From an uncultured Oscillospiraceae bacterium (lineage in GTDB: Bacteria; Bacillota; Clostridia; Oscillospirales; Oscillospiraceae): a DNA stretch of 19,167 nucleotides. The position numbers and the translations under genes were made by a program. Numbering within the stretch: the stretch's first letter is position 1; every line of letters starts with the position of its first letter. Shown here piece after piece: positions 7,637 through 15,286 of the stretch. A model generated the notes under the pieces. That model worked only from the letters and a program-made list of their open reading frames with translations. It was not told where the DNA came from and searched no databases. Where the stretch lies: NCBI GenBank assembly GCA_910588135.1, contig CAJUOT010000053.1, positions 1 to 19,167 of the forward strand, given 5' to 3'.

Positions 7637-7658
7637 GTGGGCCGCAGACAGGGCCCGC
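7637..7658 (+). terminator. Weak hairpin after gtrA
   Basis: A 7-bp stem (7637-7643 with 7652-7658, one G-T pair) and an 8-base loop, followed by TCTTTGATAAT. The poor T-run suggests partial termination at most. Confidence 0.35.
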
Positions 7659-7661
7659 TCT

Positions 7662-7691
7662 TTGATAATCCATCCGCAAACAAGGCATACT
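7662..7691 (+). promoter_or_regulatory. Possible promoter of the FAD/Rieske oxidoreductase gene
   Basis: TTGATA (7662-7667), 18 bases, CATACT (7686-7691). It lies directly after the weak hairpin behind gtrA. Confidence 0.4.
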
Positions 7692-7710
7692 ACCTTCAGA
7701 GGTGATGCCG

Positions 7711-9030
7711 ATGGAGTCTATCTGGGAAAAGACCGCCCAGCTCCCAACGTTTCAGCCCTTGCGTGGGGACACCCGCGCCGATGTGCTGGTCATTGGCGGA
7801 GGGCTTGCCGGACTGCTGTGCGCCTATCAGCTGACCAAAGCAGGGGCGGACTGCGTATTGCTGGAGGCGGGGCGGCTGTGCGGCGGCACGACCAAAAATA
7901 CCACCGCCAAGCTCACTGTCCAGCATGGGCTGGTCTACCACAAGCTGCTGAAGCGGTTTGGCCTGAGGCGGACCCAGGCCTACCTGGACGCCAATCTCCA
8001 GGCACTGGAACGGATTCGGGATATCTGCCAGGACATCCCCTGCGATTTTGAAGAAAAAACCAGCTATGTCTACTCTCTGGATGACCAAAAGGCACTGGAT
8101 CAGGAACTGTCCGCCCTGGACGCGCTTGGCTGTCCCGCGGCCCTCGTGAAAAAACTCCCCCTGCCTTTCCCCGTGGCGGGCGCTGTGCGGCTTGGGCACC
8201 AAGCCCAGTTTCATCCGCTGAAACTCGCCGCCGGATTGTTGAACGGCCCGCGCATTTTTGAGCGCACCAGGGCGCTGGAAGTCAAAACCGGCGAAGCCCT
8301 GACAGATGGCGGAACGGTCAGGGCGGATCATATCATTGTGGCAACTCATTTCCCCTTCCTCAACAAGTTTGGCGCTTACTGGATGAAGCTGTACCAAAGC
8401 CGTTCCTATGTGCTGGCGCTGAAAAACGCGCCCGATGTGGGCGGAATGTATGTGGACGGCAGCGGAAAAGGGCTGTCCTTCCGCAATTATGACGGGTTAT
8501 TGCTGTTGGGCGGCGGCGGGCACCGCACAGGCAAAGCGGGCGGCGGCTGGTCCGGACTGGAGGACTTCGCCCGCCACCACTATCCGGAGGCCGAGCCGGT
8601 ATCCCGATGGGCCGCCCAGGACTGTATGACACTGGACGGCGTACCTTATATCGGCCCATACTCTCCCCGGACGCCCGGGATATCCGTAGCCACTGGCTTT
8701 AATAAATGGGGGATGACCTCTTCCATGGTATCCGCCATCCTCCTCACGGACTTGGTCCTGGGCCGGGACAATCCTTTTCAAGAGGTTTTCTCTCCCTCCC
8801 GTTCCGTGCTCCACCCCCAGCTGGCGGTCAATGCCGGAGAGAGCGTGCTGAACCTCCTCACGCCCACCCGGCCCCGGTGCCCCCATATGGGCTGCGCCCT
8901 GAAATACGACCCGCAGGAACACTCCTGGGACTGCCCCTGCCACGGCTCACGGTTCGCCGCAGACGGGCGGCTCCTGGATGGCCCCGCTACCGGCGATCTG
9001 ATCCATGACCGGGCAAAACCCGCCAAATAG
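7711..9030 (+). CDS. FAD-dependent oxidoreductase with C-terminal Rieske [2Fe-2S] domain
   Basis: Probable redox enzyme passing electrons between a FAD (DAO/GlpO-like fold) and a 2Fe-2S cluster; the substrate is unknown. The product has 439 residues. The dinucleotide loop VLVIGGGLAGLLCAYQL lies at about residues 25-41, followed by the acidic end of strand 2 (LLEAG). The central DAO domain includes HIIVATHFPF and ends with a FAD-contacting segment near GISVATGFNKWGMTSS. The last 70 residues form a Rieske domain with CPHMGC and CPCHGSRF supplying two Cys and two His. The architecture resembles Bacillus YhfW. ATG at 7711 is preceded by AGAGGTGAT; GTG 7702 and ATG 7705 overlap that site. Confidence 0.92.
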   Translation: MESIWEKTAQLPTFQPLRGDTRADVLVIGGGLAGLLCAYQLTKAGADCVLLEAGRLCGGTTKNTTAKLTVQHGLVYHKLLKRFGLRRTQAYLDANLQALERIRDICQDIPCDFEEKTSYVYSLDDQKALDQELSALDALGCPAALVKKLPLPFPVAGAVRLGHQAQFHPLKLAAGLLNGPRIFERTRALEVKTGEALTDGGTVRADHIIVATHFPFLNKFGAYWMKLYQSRSYVLALKNAPDVGGMYVDGSGKGLSFRNYDGLLLLGGGGHRTGKAGGGWSGLEDFARHHYPEAEPVSRWAAQDCMTLDGVPYIGPYSPRTPGISVATGFNKWGMTSSMVSAILLTDLVLGRDNPFQEVFSPSRSVLHPQLAVNAGESVLNLLTPTRPRCPHMGCALKYDPQEHSWDCPCHGSRFAADGRLLDGPATGDLIHDRAKPAK

Positions 9031-9036
9031 ACGCAG

Positions 9037-9068
9037 AAAGGCCCGCCGAAGGGTTTCGGCGGACCTTT
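9037..9068. terminator. Bidirectional terminator between convergent genes
   Basis: Stem of about 10 GC-rich pairs plus A-T pairs (9037-9050 with 9055-9068, one C-A mismatch, GGGT loop). It is followed by T on the plus strand and has a short T stretch on the minus strand. It serves the oxidoreductase gene ending at 9030 and the membrane gene ending at 9069. Confidence 0.8.
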
Positions 9069-9773
9069 TCACCATCCGATTTCATCCAGAATTCCCATGT
9101 TGGGATACCGCGTCTTTAATCTGCTGTCTGGATAGGCTTCGTCCAGAAAGCGGGCAACCGCGCCCAGCGCAGGCACACCCTCCCTCCGCTGATCCATGCG
9201 GCACAGGGCAGCGGCGGACAGCGCGGTGCTGCACACCAGAAATACCGCCGCGGCCGCGGCAATCCGCTGCCCGGTCTGCCTGGGGATGCGGCCCACCAGC
9301 CCATACAGCGCCGGATAAGCCAGCCGCACCCACACAATGGCGGCGGCCCCCCAGAACAGGCAGAACACCAGGTTCACCCGCCCGTGTATATTCAGGGGCA
9401 GATGGCGGTAGTCCCAGAAGCAGGCCCCAAACAGCACCTCCTGAAGCCAAGAGCATATGTACTCATAAGCGCCCCCCAGCACCGTGCCGGCCATAAAAAT
9501 CCGGGCGGCGCTCTGATCTTCCATGCGGTGGAACACCAGGGTGAGCAGCACCGCACCCGCACCCCACACAATGCTGAACGGTCCATAGAGCAGACTGCTG
9601 CGGCTGGTAAGCTCCCCACGGGTGATCAGCCAAAAAACCACCTCAATCAGATCTCCCGCAAAACCCGCGATGAGAAACAGCCAAAATACCCAATATAGAC
9701 TCAATGAAATCCGGGCAGCCTCTATCGCCCGGGCGCTTCTCCCCGGCGATACCGCTATCATGTCTTTTGTCAT
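9069..9773 (-). CDS. Putative ABC transporter permease, ABC_trans_CmpB type
   Basis: Polytopic membrane protein with 234 residues and about five to six hydrophobic segments. The family signature is visible around residues 95-125: GGAYEYICSWLQEVLFG, then WDYRHLPLNIHGRVNL, matching the 'YE...E..F...WDYS..P.N..GR' pattern of ABC_trans_CmpB (COG4905) as I remember it. Despite the name, transport has not been shown for the family, and no ATPase gene is adjacent. ATG at 9773 has AAGGAGGAAAG right before it; upstream in-frame ATGs at 9791 and 9824 lack this. It is convergent with the Rieske gene. Confidence 0.8.
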   Translation of the reverse strand: MTKDMIAVSPGRSARAIEAARISLSLYWVFWLFLIAGFAGDLIEVVFWLITRGELTSRSSLLYGPFSIVWGAGAVLLTLVFHRMEDQSAARIFMAGTVLGGAYEYICSWLQEVLFGACFWDYRHLPLNIHGRVNLVFCLFWGAAAIVWVRLAYPALYGLVGRIPRQTGQRIAAAAAVFLVCSTALSAAALCRMDQRREGVPALGAVARFLDEAYPDSRLKTRYPNMGILDEIGW

Positions 9774-9814
9774 GCTTTCCTCCTTGCGCATATGGTCCCG
9801 CCTTCTTATGGCAT

Positions 9815-9823
9815 AATATAGCA
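9815..9823 (-). promoter_or_regulatory. Possible extended -10 promoter of the CmpB-type gene
   Basis: TGCTATATT on the minus strand, about 42 bases before the start codon; no good -35 at standard spacing. Confidence 0.4.
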
Positions 9824-9880
9824 TAGGCAGTCCAAGAAAATGCGAAAGGAAATCTAAAGGATTCTTTAAATTTGCAGGAC

Positions 9881-9924
9881 GAGTCAGAAGCCCGGGCCCC
9901 CATGGGGTCCCGGGCTTCTGGCTC
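9881..9924 (-). terminator. Long GC-rich hairpin after the HIT gene, without U-tract
   Basis: A stem of about 20 bp (9881-9900 with 9905-9924; one G-T pair and one mismatch) caps four bases and begins 6 bases after the HIT stop codon. It is the natural end of the alaS operon. The minus-strand flank is GTCCTGCAAATTT rather than a T-run, so it may act as an RNA 3'-end stabiliser or need a factor to terminate. Confidence 0.6.
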
Positions 9925-9929
9925 GCAGG

Positions 9930-10283
9930 TTATCCCGGAGGCCAGGTCATGTCCCGCCCCGCCAGCACATGGAAATGAAGGTGGGGCACCGACTGGCCCG
10001 CCTGGGGCCCGCAGTTGGATACCACCCGAAAATCGGTGATACCCAGTTCCTTTGTCACCTTGGTGATTACCTCAAAGCAATGGCTCACCACCAGAGAATT
10101 GGCGCCGTTGATCTCCCCGCAGGAGCTAATGTGAACCTTGGGAATCACCAAAAAATGGATGGGCGCCTGAGGATCAATGTCATAGAACGCCACGCATTTT
10201 TCGTCCTTGTAGATAATTTTGGCGGGAATTTCGCCTCTGACAATCCTGCAAAACAGGCAGTCTGGGTTTTGTACGTTAAGCAT
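9930..10283 (-). CDS. HIT family hydrolase (HinT-like)
   Basis: Probably hydrolyses adenosine phosphoramidates or related nucleotides. The product has 117 residues, normal for HinT. The N-terminus has CLFCRIVRGEIPAKIIYKDE, with the two cysteines of the zinc-type variant. The catalytic histidine triad is HLHFHVLAG near the C-terminus, preceded by GQSVP. ATG at 10283 is preceded by AAAGGAGG. It is the last gene of the alaS operon, 13 bases after the cupin gene. Confidence 0.95.
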   Translation of the reverse strand: MLNVQNPDCLFCRIVRGEIPAKIIYKDEKCVAFYDIDPQAPIHFLVIPKVHISSCGEINGANSLVVSHCFEVITKVTKELGITDFRVVSNCGPQAGQSVPHLHFHVLAGRDMTWPPG

Positions 10284-10296
10284 GGATGAGCCTCCT

Positions 10297-10626
10297 TTAT
10301 TGCTGTGGGACAACGGCAAAGAACTCCAGCGGCTCCTGGCTGTCGTTGATGAGGGAATGGGCCTGCCCCTTTGGACAGTAGTGACAGTCCCCGGCCTTCA
10401 ACGGCTCCTCGCCGCCCTCCACCTTTACCTTGCCGGCGCCAGACAAGATATAAATGATCTCACTGCTGGTCTCATGGGTATGGCAGCCGATGGACGAACC
10501 GGGGGACAGGATGCCGTGAAGAATGCGGTTCAGGCTGTCCGTATACATCTGTGCGTGAATTTCACCTTCGCCGCCCAGAAAGTTTGGGATCACTTGAATT
10601 TCAACGGTGGAAAAGTCGATGCGCAT
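10297..10626 (-). CDS. Small cupin-domain protein
   Basis: Single-domain cupin with 109 residues and unknown substrate. Motif 1 is visible as GCHTHETSSEIIYILSGAG (about residues 47-65), with two His and a Glu as likely metal ligands. Motif 2 is around AGDCHYCPKGQAHSLIN, with a further His. ATG at 10626 has GGGAGAG 8 bases upstream. The stop of the upstream gene lies 16 bases before the start, so translation is probably coupled. Nothing else fixes its role. Confidence 0.88.
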   Translation of the reverse strand: MRIDFSTVEIQVIPNFLGGEGEIHAQMYTDSLNRILHGILSPGSSIGCHTHETSSEIIYILSGAGKVKVEGGEEPLKAGDCHYCPKGQAHSLINDSQEPLEFFAVVPQQ

Positions 10627-10642
10627 GGCGGGTACTCTCCCT

Positions 10643-11416
10643 TCAAACAGGTTTGAATTGGTTGGCTTGGGCGTCGTAGGCATACCCCGCCCCGGCCAGC
10701 TTTTCCTCCAGCTCCGTCTGATCTGCGTCCACCCCGTCGCACAGGGCGTCCAGGCTTGGGTACTCGTCCCGGAGCTTAGTGTTGACAAAGCTTAATAGAA
10801 TATAGGGGTCCTGGGGCAGCATAGATTCCTCCTTGATGACGGCCGTTATAGTTGCAGTGTGAACGATTTCCTCTTCCGGGCGCTCATAGCCCACCGTGTC
10901 ATAGTACTCCTCGGAAAAATTCAGGATCGCCGGGTCAAATTTTTTCTGCATGGCCTTGACCTTTTTAAACGGGTCAACGGGGGTCAGGTCAAATTCCTTT
11001 GCAATGACAGCCAACGTCCTGTCCTTTTGCTCAAAGAATCTTGCCATGTTCTCGTTTCCCCGGGCGGCGGCGTCCTCCGCCGCCAGCTCCTCGTACTGCT
11101 TCCGGGTCATCCAGAAAATCTGGCTCAACGGGTTGGCATCCTGACAGTAGAGGATAAATGAGAGGAATTCCCGGAAATCGCCGGCCACGGGGAGGACATA
11201 CGTTCCCCTCTCCCCCATGGACGGGTCCACGCAAAACACCCGCTCGTCCCCGGTCAGGAGGATGAAGTGGACACCGTCGCAGCCGATCCGGCCCACAAGC
11301 TCTGCGTCCACCGGGGTGCAGAAATAGGCGAAATCGTCCTCCCCGCCCTGGAGCAGCCCGATGGAATCAAAGTCGATGTCCAGCGCCCGGAAGCGCCGCA
11401 AATCATCTCTTGTCAT
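10643..11416 (-). CDS. Unknown N-terminal domain fused in frame to DUF4250
   Basis: The open frame encodes 257 residues. The last 59 (from MLPQDPYILLSFVNTKLRDE) match DUF4250, normally a stand-alone protein of about 55-60 residues with unknown role. The first 198 residues are not confidently recognised; PVDAELVGRIGCDGVHFILL and FREFLSFILYCQDANPLSQ vaguely recall SUKH/SMI1-like proteins. At the junction, ATG 10822 is preceded by a near-perfect AAGGAGGAATCT site, so the DUF4250 part can be made alone as well. It lies 3 bases after the alaS stop codon, in the T-box operon. The start at 11416 is an ATG beside that stop. Confidence 0.7.
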   Translation of the reverse strand: MTRDDLRRFRALDIDFDSIGLLQGGEDDFAYFCTPVDAELVGRIGCDGVHFILLTGDERVFCVDPSMGERGTYVLPVAGDFREFLSFILYCQDANPLSQIFWMTRKQYEELAAEDAAARGNENMARFFEQKDRTLAVIAKEFDLTPVDPFKKVKAMQKKFDPAILNFSEEYYDTVGYERPEEEIVHTATITAVIKEESMLPQDPYILLSFVNTKLRDEYPSLDALCDGVDADQTELEEKLAGAGYAYDAQANQFKPV

Positions 11417-11419
11417 GCC

Positions 11420-14095
11420 TTAAAGCCCTAATTTCATGGCCACCACGTTGTCCACCATGGCCAAAGCGTTGTCTAACATCAAAACGTCCTTGCCGCCGCC
11501 CATGGCGGAGTCCGGCTTGCCGCCGCCGGAGCCCCCGGCGATGGCGCACACCTGCTTGATGATATCCCCGGCCTTGATTCCCTTCTTCACCGCCTGCTTG
11601 CCGCAGGCACACAGGAAAGTGATCTTGCCGTCGTTGACACTGGCCAGCACCGCCACCACGCAGGGGTCCTTCTCCCGGAGCAGATCCCCCATCTGTCGCA
11701 GGCGGGCGCCGTCCGCCTCGGGCACGGTGGCGGTGAGCACCTTCAGCTCGCCCACCTCGTGGGCTCCAAAGAGGATGCGTTCGGTCTCCCCGGCGGCCTC
11801 CTTGGCCTTGAATTTCTCCACCAGCTGGTTCAGATTCTTCATCTCGCCCATGACGGCCTCCGCCTTCTCCCGCAGCTCTCCGGGCTTGGCTTTGAGCACC
11901 GCCGCCGCCTGATTGATGCGCTCCTGCACCTCGCCGTAGAAGGCCAGGGTCTCCCGGCCGGTGGTGGCCTCGATGCGGCGTACGCCGGAAGCCACGGAGA
12001 ACTCGCTCTTGATCCGGAACGCCCCCGCCATGGCGGTATTGCTGAGGTGGGTGCCGCCGCAGAACTCCACGGAGAAGCCGTCCCCCATGTCCACCACCCG
12101 CACGGTGTCGCCGTACTTCTCGCCGAACAGGGCGATGGCCCCCTTCTGCTTGGCCTCCTCAATGGGCAGCACCTGGGTATCCACGGCGTAGCCCGCCAGA
12201 ATGGCGTCGTTGACCACGCGGCCCACCTCCGCCACCTGCTCCGGGGTCATGGCCTCGAAGTGGGTGAAGTCGAAGCGCAGGCGGTCGGGCTCCACCAGGG
12301 AGCCCGCCTGATGGACGTGATCCCCCAGCACCTCCCGCAGGGCCTTGTCCAGCAGGTGGGTGGCGGTGTGGGCGCGCATAACGGCCTTCCGGCGCTCCCC
12401 GTTGATGTGGGCGCGGACGGTATCTCCCACCTTCAGTACGCCCTCGGTCATCTTGCCGTAGTGCATATACTTGCCGCCCTTGTTCTTCTGCACATCGGTG
12501 ACGGTAAAGGAGGCGCCCCCGGCGGTGATCGTCCCGTGGTCGGCCACCTGGCCGCCCATCTCAGCGTAGAAGGGGGTCTTGTCCAGCACCACGATGCCCT
12601 CCACGCCGGACATCAGCTCCTCGGCCAGCTCGTTCTCCACCACCAGGGCCACCACCTTGGCATCCTGGATAGCGGTGTGGTCGTAGCCCACGAACTGGGT
12701 CTCGGGCACGTCCTTGCCAAACTCCACCCCAGCCCAGCCCAGGTCGCCCAGGGCCTCCCGGGCCTTACGGGCCCGCTGGCGCTGCTCCTCCATGAGCTTC
12801 CTGAACTCGGCCTCGTCCAGCTCCATCCCCTGCTCCTGCACCATCTCCAGCGTCAGGTCCATGGGGAAGCCGTAGGTGTCATAGAGCTTGAAGGCATCCG
12901 CGCCGGAGAAGGTCTTGTCCCCCTTCTCCTTGTGGCCCGCCAGCATCTCGTTGAAAATTTTCAGCCCGCCGTCAATGGTCTTGGCGAAGTTCTCCTCCTC
13001 CACCCGGATGACCTTGGTGATATAGTCCTGCCGCTCCCGCAGCTCGGGGTAATGCCCTTCGTTCTCGTGGATGACGGTGCCGCACACCTGATACAGGAAG
13101 GGCTCATTGACACCCAGCAGCTTGCCGTGGCGGGCGGCCCGGCGCAGCAGGCGGCGCAGCACGTAGCCCCGGCCCTCGTTGGAGGGCAGCACGCCGTCGC
13201 AGATCATGAACACGGCGGAGCGGATGTGGTCAGTGATGACCCGGAGGGACACGTCCTTCTCCCGGCTCTCGCCGTAGTGGGCGTGGGTGATTTCAGAGAC
13301 TTTATTGGTGATGTTCATCACCGTGTCCACGTCGAACAGGGAGCCGACGCCCTGGCACACGCAGGCCAGCCGCTCCAGCCCCATGCCGGTGTCGATGTTC
13401 TTCTGCTTCAGCTCGGTGTAGTGGTTAGCCCCATCGTTGTCGAACTGGGAGAACACCACGTTCCACACCTCAATATAGCGGTCGCAGTCGCAGCCCACGG
13501 TGCATCCCGGCTTGCCGCAGCCGTGCTCGGGACCCCGGTCGTAGTAGATCTCGGAACAGGGGCCGCAGGGGCCGGAGCCGTGCTCCCAGAAATTGTCCTC
13601 CTTGCCGAACTTGAAAATGCGCTCGGCGGGGATGCCAATCTCCTCGTTCCAGATGCGGAAGGCCTCGTCGTCGGCGGGGGTGGTCTCGTTGCCGGCGAAC
13701 ACGGAGGGGTACAGGCGGCTGGGGTCCAGCCCCACCCACTGTGGGGAGGTCAAAAACTCCCAGGCCCAGTGGATGGCCTCGGTTTTGAAATAGTCGCCGA
13801 AGGAGAAATTGCCCAGCATCTCGAAGTAGGTGCCGTGGCGGTCGGTGTGGCCGATGTTCTCAATGTCGCCGGTGCGAATGCATTTCTGGCAGGTGGTAAC
13901 GCGGTGCCGGGGGGGCTCCTGCTCTCCGGTGAAGAAGGGCTTCATGGGGGCCATGCCGGAGTTGATGAGCAGCAGGGACGCGTCGTTCTGAGGGATGAGG
14001 GAGAAGCTGGGCAGACGCAGATGGCCTTTGGTCTCAAAGAACTTCAGGAACATCTCCCGCAGCTCGTTCAGGCCGTAGGGCTTGGGATCGTACAT
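11420..14095 (-). CDS. alaS: Alanyl-tRNA synthetase
   Basis: Charges tRNA-Ala and edits mischarged Ser/Gly. The product has 891 residues, typical length. The class II catalytic core begins LREMFLKFFETKGHLRLPSFSL, with TTCQKCIRTGDIENIGHTDRHGTYFEMLGN-type motifs at residues 67-96. The editing-domain zinc site is HTATH at about 576 and CGGTH at about 678. The C-terminal DHHA1 domain contains GGSGGGKPDSAMGGG near 855. ATG at 14095 follows GGAGGTAATTCCC; the longer open reading to 14191 overlaps the upstream small gene and has no site. It is controlled by the T-box at 14433-14643. Confidence 0.97.
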   Translation of the reverse strand: MYDPKPYGLNELREMFLKFFETKGHLRLPSFSLIPQNDASLLLINSGMAPMKPFFTGEQEPPRHRVTTCQKCIRTGDIENIGHTDRHGTYFEMLGNFSFGDYFKTEAIHWAWEFLTSPQWVGLDPSRLYPSVFAGNETTPADDEAFRIWNEEIGIPAERIFKFGKEDNFWEHGSGPCGPCSEIYYDRGPEHGCGKPGCTVGCDCDRYIEVWNVVFSQFDNDGANHYTELKQKNIDTGMGLERLACVCQGVGSLFDVDTVMNITNKVSEITHAHYGESREKDVSLRVITDHIRSAVFMICDGVLPSNEGRGYVLRRLLRRAARHGKLLGVNEPFLYQVCGTVIHENEGHYPELRERQDYITKVIRVEEENFAKTIDGGLKIFNEMLAGHKEKGDKTFSGADAFKLYDTYGFPMDLTLEMVQEQGMELDEAEFRKLMEEQRQRARKAREALGDLGWAGVEFGKDVPETQFVGYDHTAIQDAKVVALVVENELAEELMSGVEGIVVLDKTPFYAEMGGQVADHGTITAGGASFTVTDVQKNKGGKYMHYGKMTEGVLKVGDTVRAHINGERRKAVMRAHTATHLLDKALREVLGDHVHQAGSLVEPDRLRFDFTHFEAMTPEQVAEVGRVVNDAILAGYAVDTQVLPIEEAKQKGAIALFGEKYGDTVRVVDMGDGFSVEFCGGTHLSNTAMAGAFRIKSEFSVASGVRRIEATTGRETLAFYGEVQERINQAAAVLKAKPGELREKAEAVMGEMKNLNQLVEKFKAKEAAGETERILFGAHEVGELKVLTATVPEADGARLRQMGDLLREKDPCVVAVLASVNDGKITFLCACGKQAVKKGIKAGDIIKQVCAIAGGSGGGKPDSAMGGGKDVLMLDNALAMVDNVVAMKLGL

Positions 14096-14169
14096 GGGAA
14101 TTACCTCCAAATCTGAATTACTTGATATCCCGCCCTGGGGACGGGACTGCAAATGATAGCGTTTCATCA

Positions 14170-14412
14170 TCAACCACTTCCGTGGATGCACACCCGGTCC
14201 CCGTCGGGGTACTGGGCGTCAAAGCAGGGGGCGCGCCCCGGGCCATAGTCCAGCGAACCCCCGTTCAGCAGGGCGTACACCGAGGGATAGATGGTATGCC
14301 AGAGCACATGGCACAGGGGCGGGCACAGGCCGCCAATGTCAAACTCGTCCCCGGCCTTGTGGTAACCGCACCGGCATTCACGGCGGGTGACGGCCGACCT
14401 CACCTTTGGCAT
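14170..14412 (-). CDS. TIGR04076-type small cysteine-rich protein
   Basis: Function unknown. The product has 80 residues, with cysteines in RECRCGY, GGLCPPLCHVLWHTIYP and APCFDAQYPDGDRVC, and a central IYPSVYALLNGGSL. The layout (basic start, Cys-rich middle, 'WH.IY..V.AL..GG', late Cys) fits the TIGR04076 family as I remember it. ATG at 14412 is preceded by GGAGAAGGGGTGAA, a strong site. It lies between the T-box U-run and alaS, 74 bases before alaS, so it should be induced with alaS on alanine-tRNA starvation. Confidence 0.75.
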   Translation of the reverse strand: MPKVRSAVTRRECRCGYHKAGDEFDIGGLCPPLCHVLWHTIYPSVYALLNGGSLDYGPGRAPCFDAQYPDGDRVCIHGSG

Positions 14413-14432
14413 TTCACCCCTTCTCCAAAAAC

Positions 14433-14643
14433 AAAAAATCCCCGCCACGCTCAGGGACGAAGCAGCGCTCCGTGGTACCACCCTGATTTCCTCATGGCAA
14501 GGACACTCGTTGATCCGATAACGGGGATGCCGTCCCGGTCGTCCCGGGAGTGCTCAGGAGCGGCCCGCCCAGCCGCTTTGCGTGAGGGCTTCCACTCTCC
14601 CCTCTCTCTGGTACGCACGGTTTGGACTTGACTCCATCACAGC
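14433..14643 (-). ncRNA. T-box riboswitch, tRNA-Ala type
   Basis: The leader carries the T-box sequence AGGGTGGTACCACGG (around 14470-14484), then a terminator stem with CGTCCC/GGGGAT ends and six T (14438-14433). The variable base in UGGN is U (position 14477), complementary to the A73 discriminator of tRNA-Ala. Upstream, the Stem I 3' side reads TGA-GCA-CTCC, giving a likely GCA (Ala) specifier at 14553-14551. Uncharged tRNA-Ala should stabilise the antiterminator and allow transcription of the TIGR04076 gene, alaS and the following genes. The specifier is an inference; the T-box motif is seen directly. Confidence 0.92.
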
Positions 14644-14649
14644 GCATTT

Positions 14650-14677
14650 ATTTTACCATATTTACGCCGCTTGTCAA
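14650..14677 (-). promoter_or_regulatory. Sigma-A promoter of the T-box/alaS operon
   Basis: TTGACA (14672-14677), 16 bases, TAAAAT (14650-14655), with TG one base before the -10 (extended -10). The RNA should start near 14643, at the left edge of the T-box. Confidence 0.88.
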
Positions 14678-14825
14678 GGGGCTGAAGGCAAAATCACCTG
14701 GCTTTGAGGAAAACCACCGCACCGCCACGGCGAATTTTCGACAGTTCCCGGGACACAGCCAGCTCCAGCCGCATAAGCTGGATTGACGGCAAAACCGCCG
14801 CACTCTCATCGAAGGAGGGATTCCC
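14678..14825. other. Divergent gap between alaS promoter and cotJ cluster
   Basis: No gene seen. The cotJ promoter must lie here, since sporulation genes of this type are usually read by sigma-E or sigma-K. Only a weak CATAAGCT box (14772-14779) is visible, without a convincing -35. A short inverted repeat CCAGCT/AGCTGG spans 14759-14781. GAAGGAGGG just before 14826 is the ribosome binding site of the first cot gene. Confidence 0.4.
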
Positions 14826-15284
14826 TTGAATCCTGATACCGGAACCACCCCCCGCCCGTGCGCCGACGGCTGTGGCACCATGCCCGCCTGCGCGCCTCTG
14901 GCGGTACCATATGTCCCCTTCCAGCAAAACGGCAGCCAGAAATATGACCAAGCCAATGCCCTGGCCAACGGCACCATTTTCCCCGGGCTGAACCTCCCGT
15001 TCCATTTAAAGGTGAACGCCGCCAACCTTCCTTCCAGTCACTCCACCCAGCTTCAGGCTCTTTTGTTCGTAATCACCGAGCTGGGGATGTATCTGGACAC
15101 CCACCAGGACGATGCCGAGGCCTTCCAGCTCTTTAAGCAGTACACGGAAATGGCCCGTGAAGCCAAAAAGCAGTATGAAGAGATGCACGGCCCGCTCACC
15201 CTGCGCGGCGCCGGACAGGGCAACGCCTACCGCTGGCTGGACGATCCCTGGCCTTGGGAATTCAAAAAGAGCGAGGGGGACTGA
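14826..15284 (+). CDS. Spore coat protein CotJA-CotJB fusion
   Basis: Spore-coat component, 152 residues, normally two separate proteins. Residues about 15-60 fit CotJA: CAPLAVPYVPFQ, an 'ANALANGTIFPGLNLPF' segment, and a proline/cysteine-rich start. Residues about 73-148 fit CotJB: LQALLFVITELGMYLDTHQD, the QYTEMAREAKKQYEEMHGPL helix, and the terminal DDPWPWE signature. No stop, frameshift or internal ribosome binding site lies between the halves. The start is TTG at 14826, with AGGAGG 8 bases upstream. The stop is two bases from the cotJC ATG, preserving the usual A-B-C order. Confidence 0.88.
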   Translation: MNPDTGTTPRPCADGCGTMPACAPLAVPYVPFQQNGSQKYDQANALANGTIFPGLNLPFHLKVNAANLPSSHSTQLQALLFVITELGMYLDTHQDDAEAFQLFKQYTEMAREAKKQYEEMHGPLTLRGAGQGNAYRWLDDPWPWEFKKSEGD

Positions 15285-15286
15285 CC

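Noticed and set aside
11759..14116. 785-codon plus-strand open frame opposite alaS
   Set aside because: Composition is His/Leu/Gly-rich noise typical of antisense frames; alaS is unmistakable on the other strand.
14772..14779. CATAAGCT as a sigma-E/sigma-K -10 box for the cotJ genes
   Set aside because: Only partial -10 match and no convincing -35 at the right distance; noted in the gap entry only.
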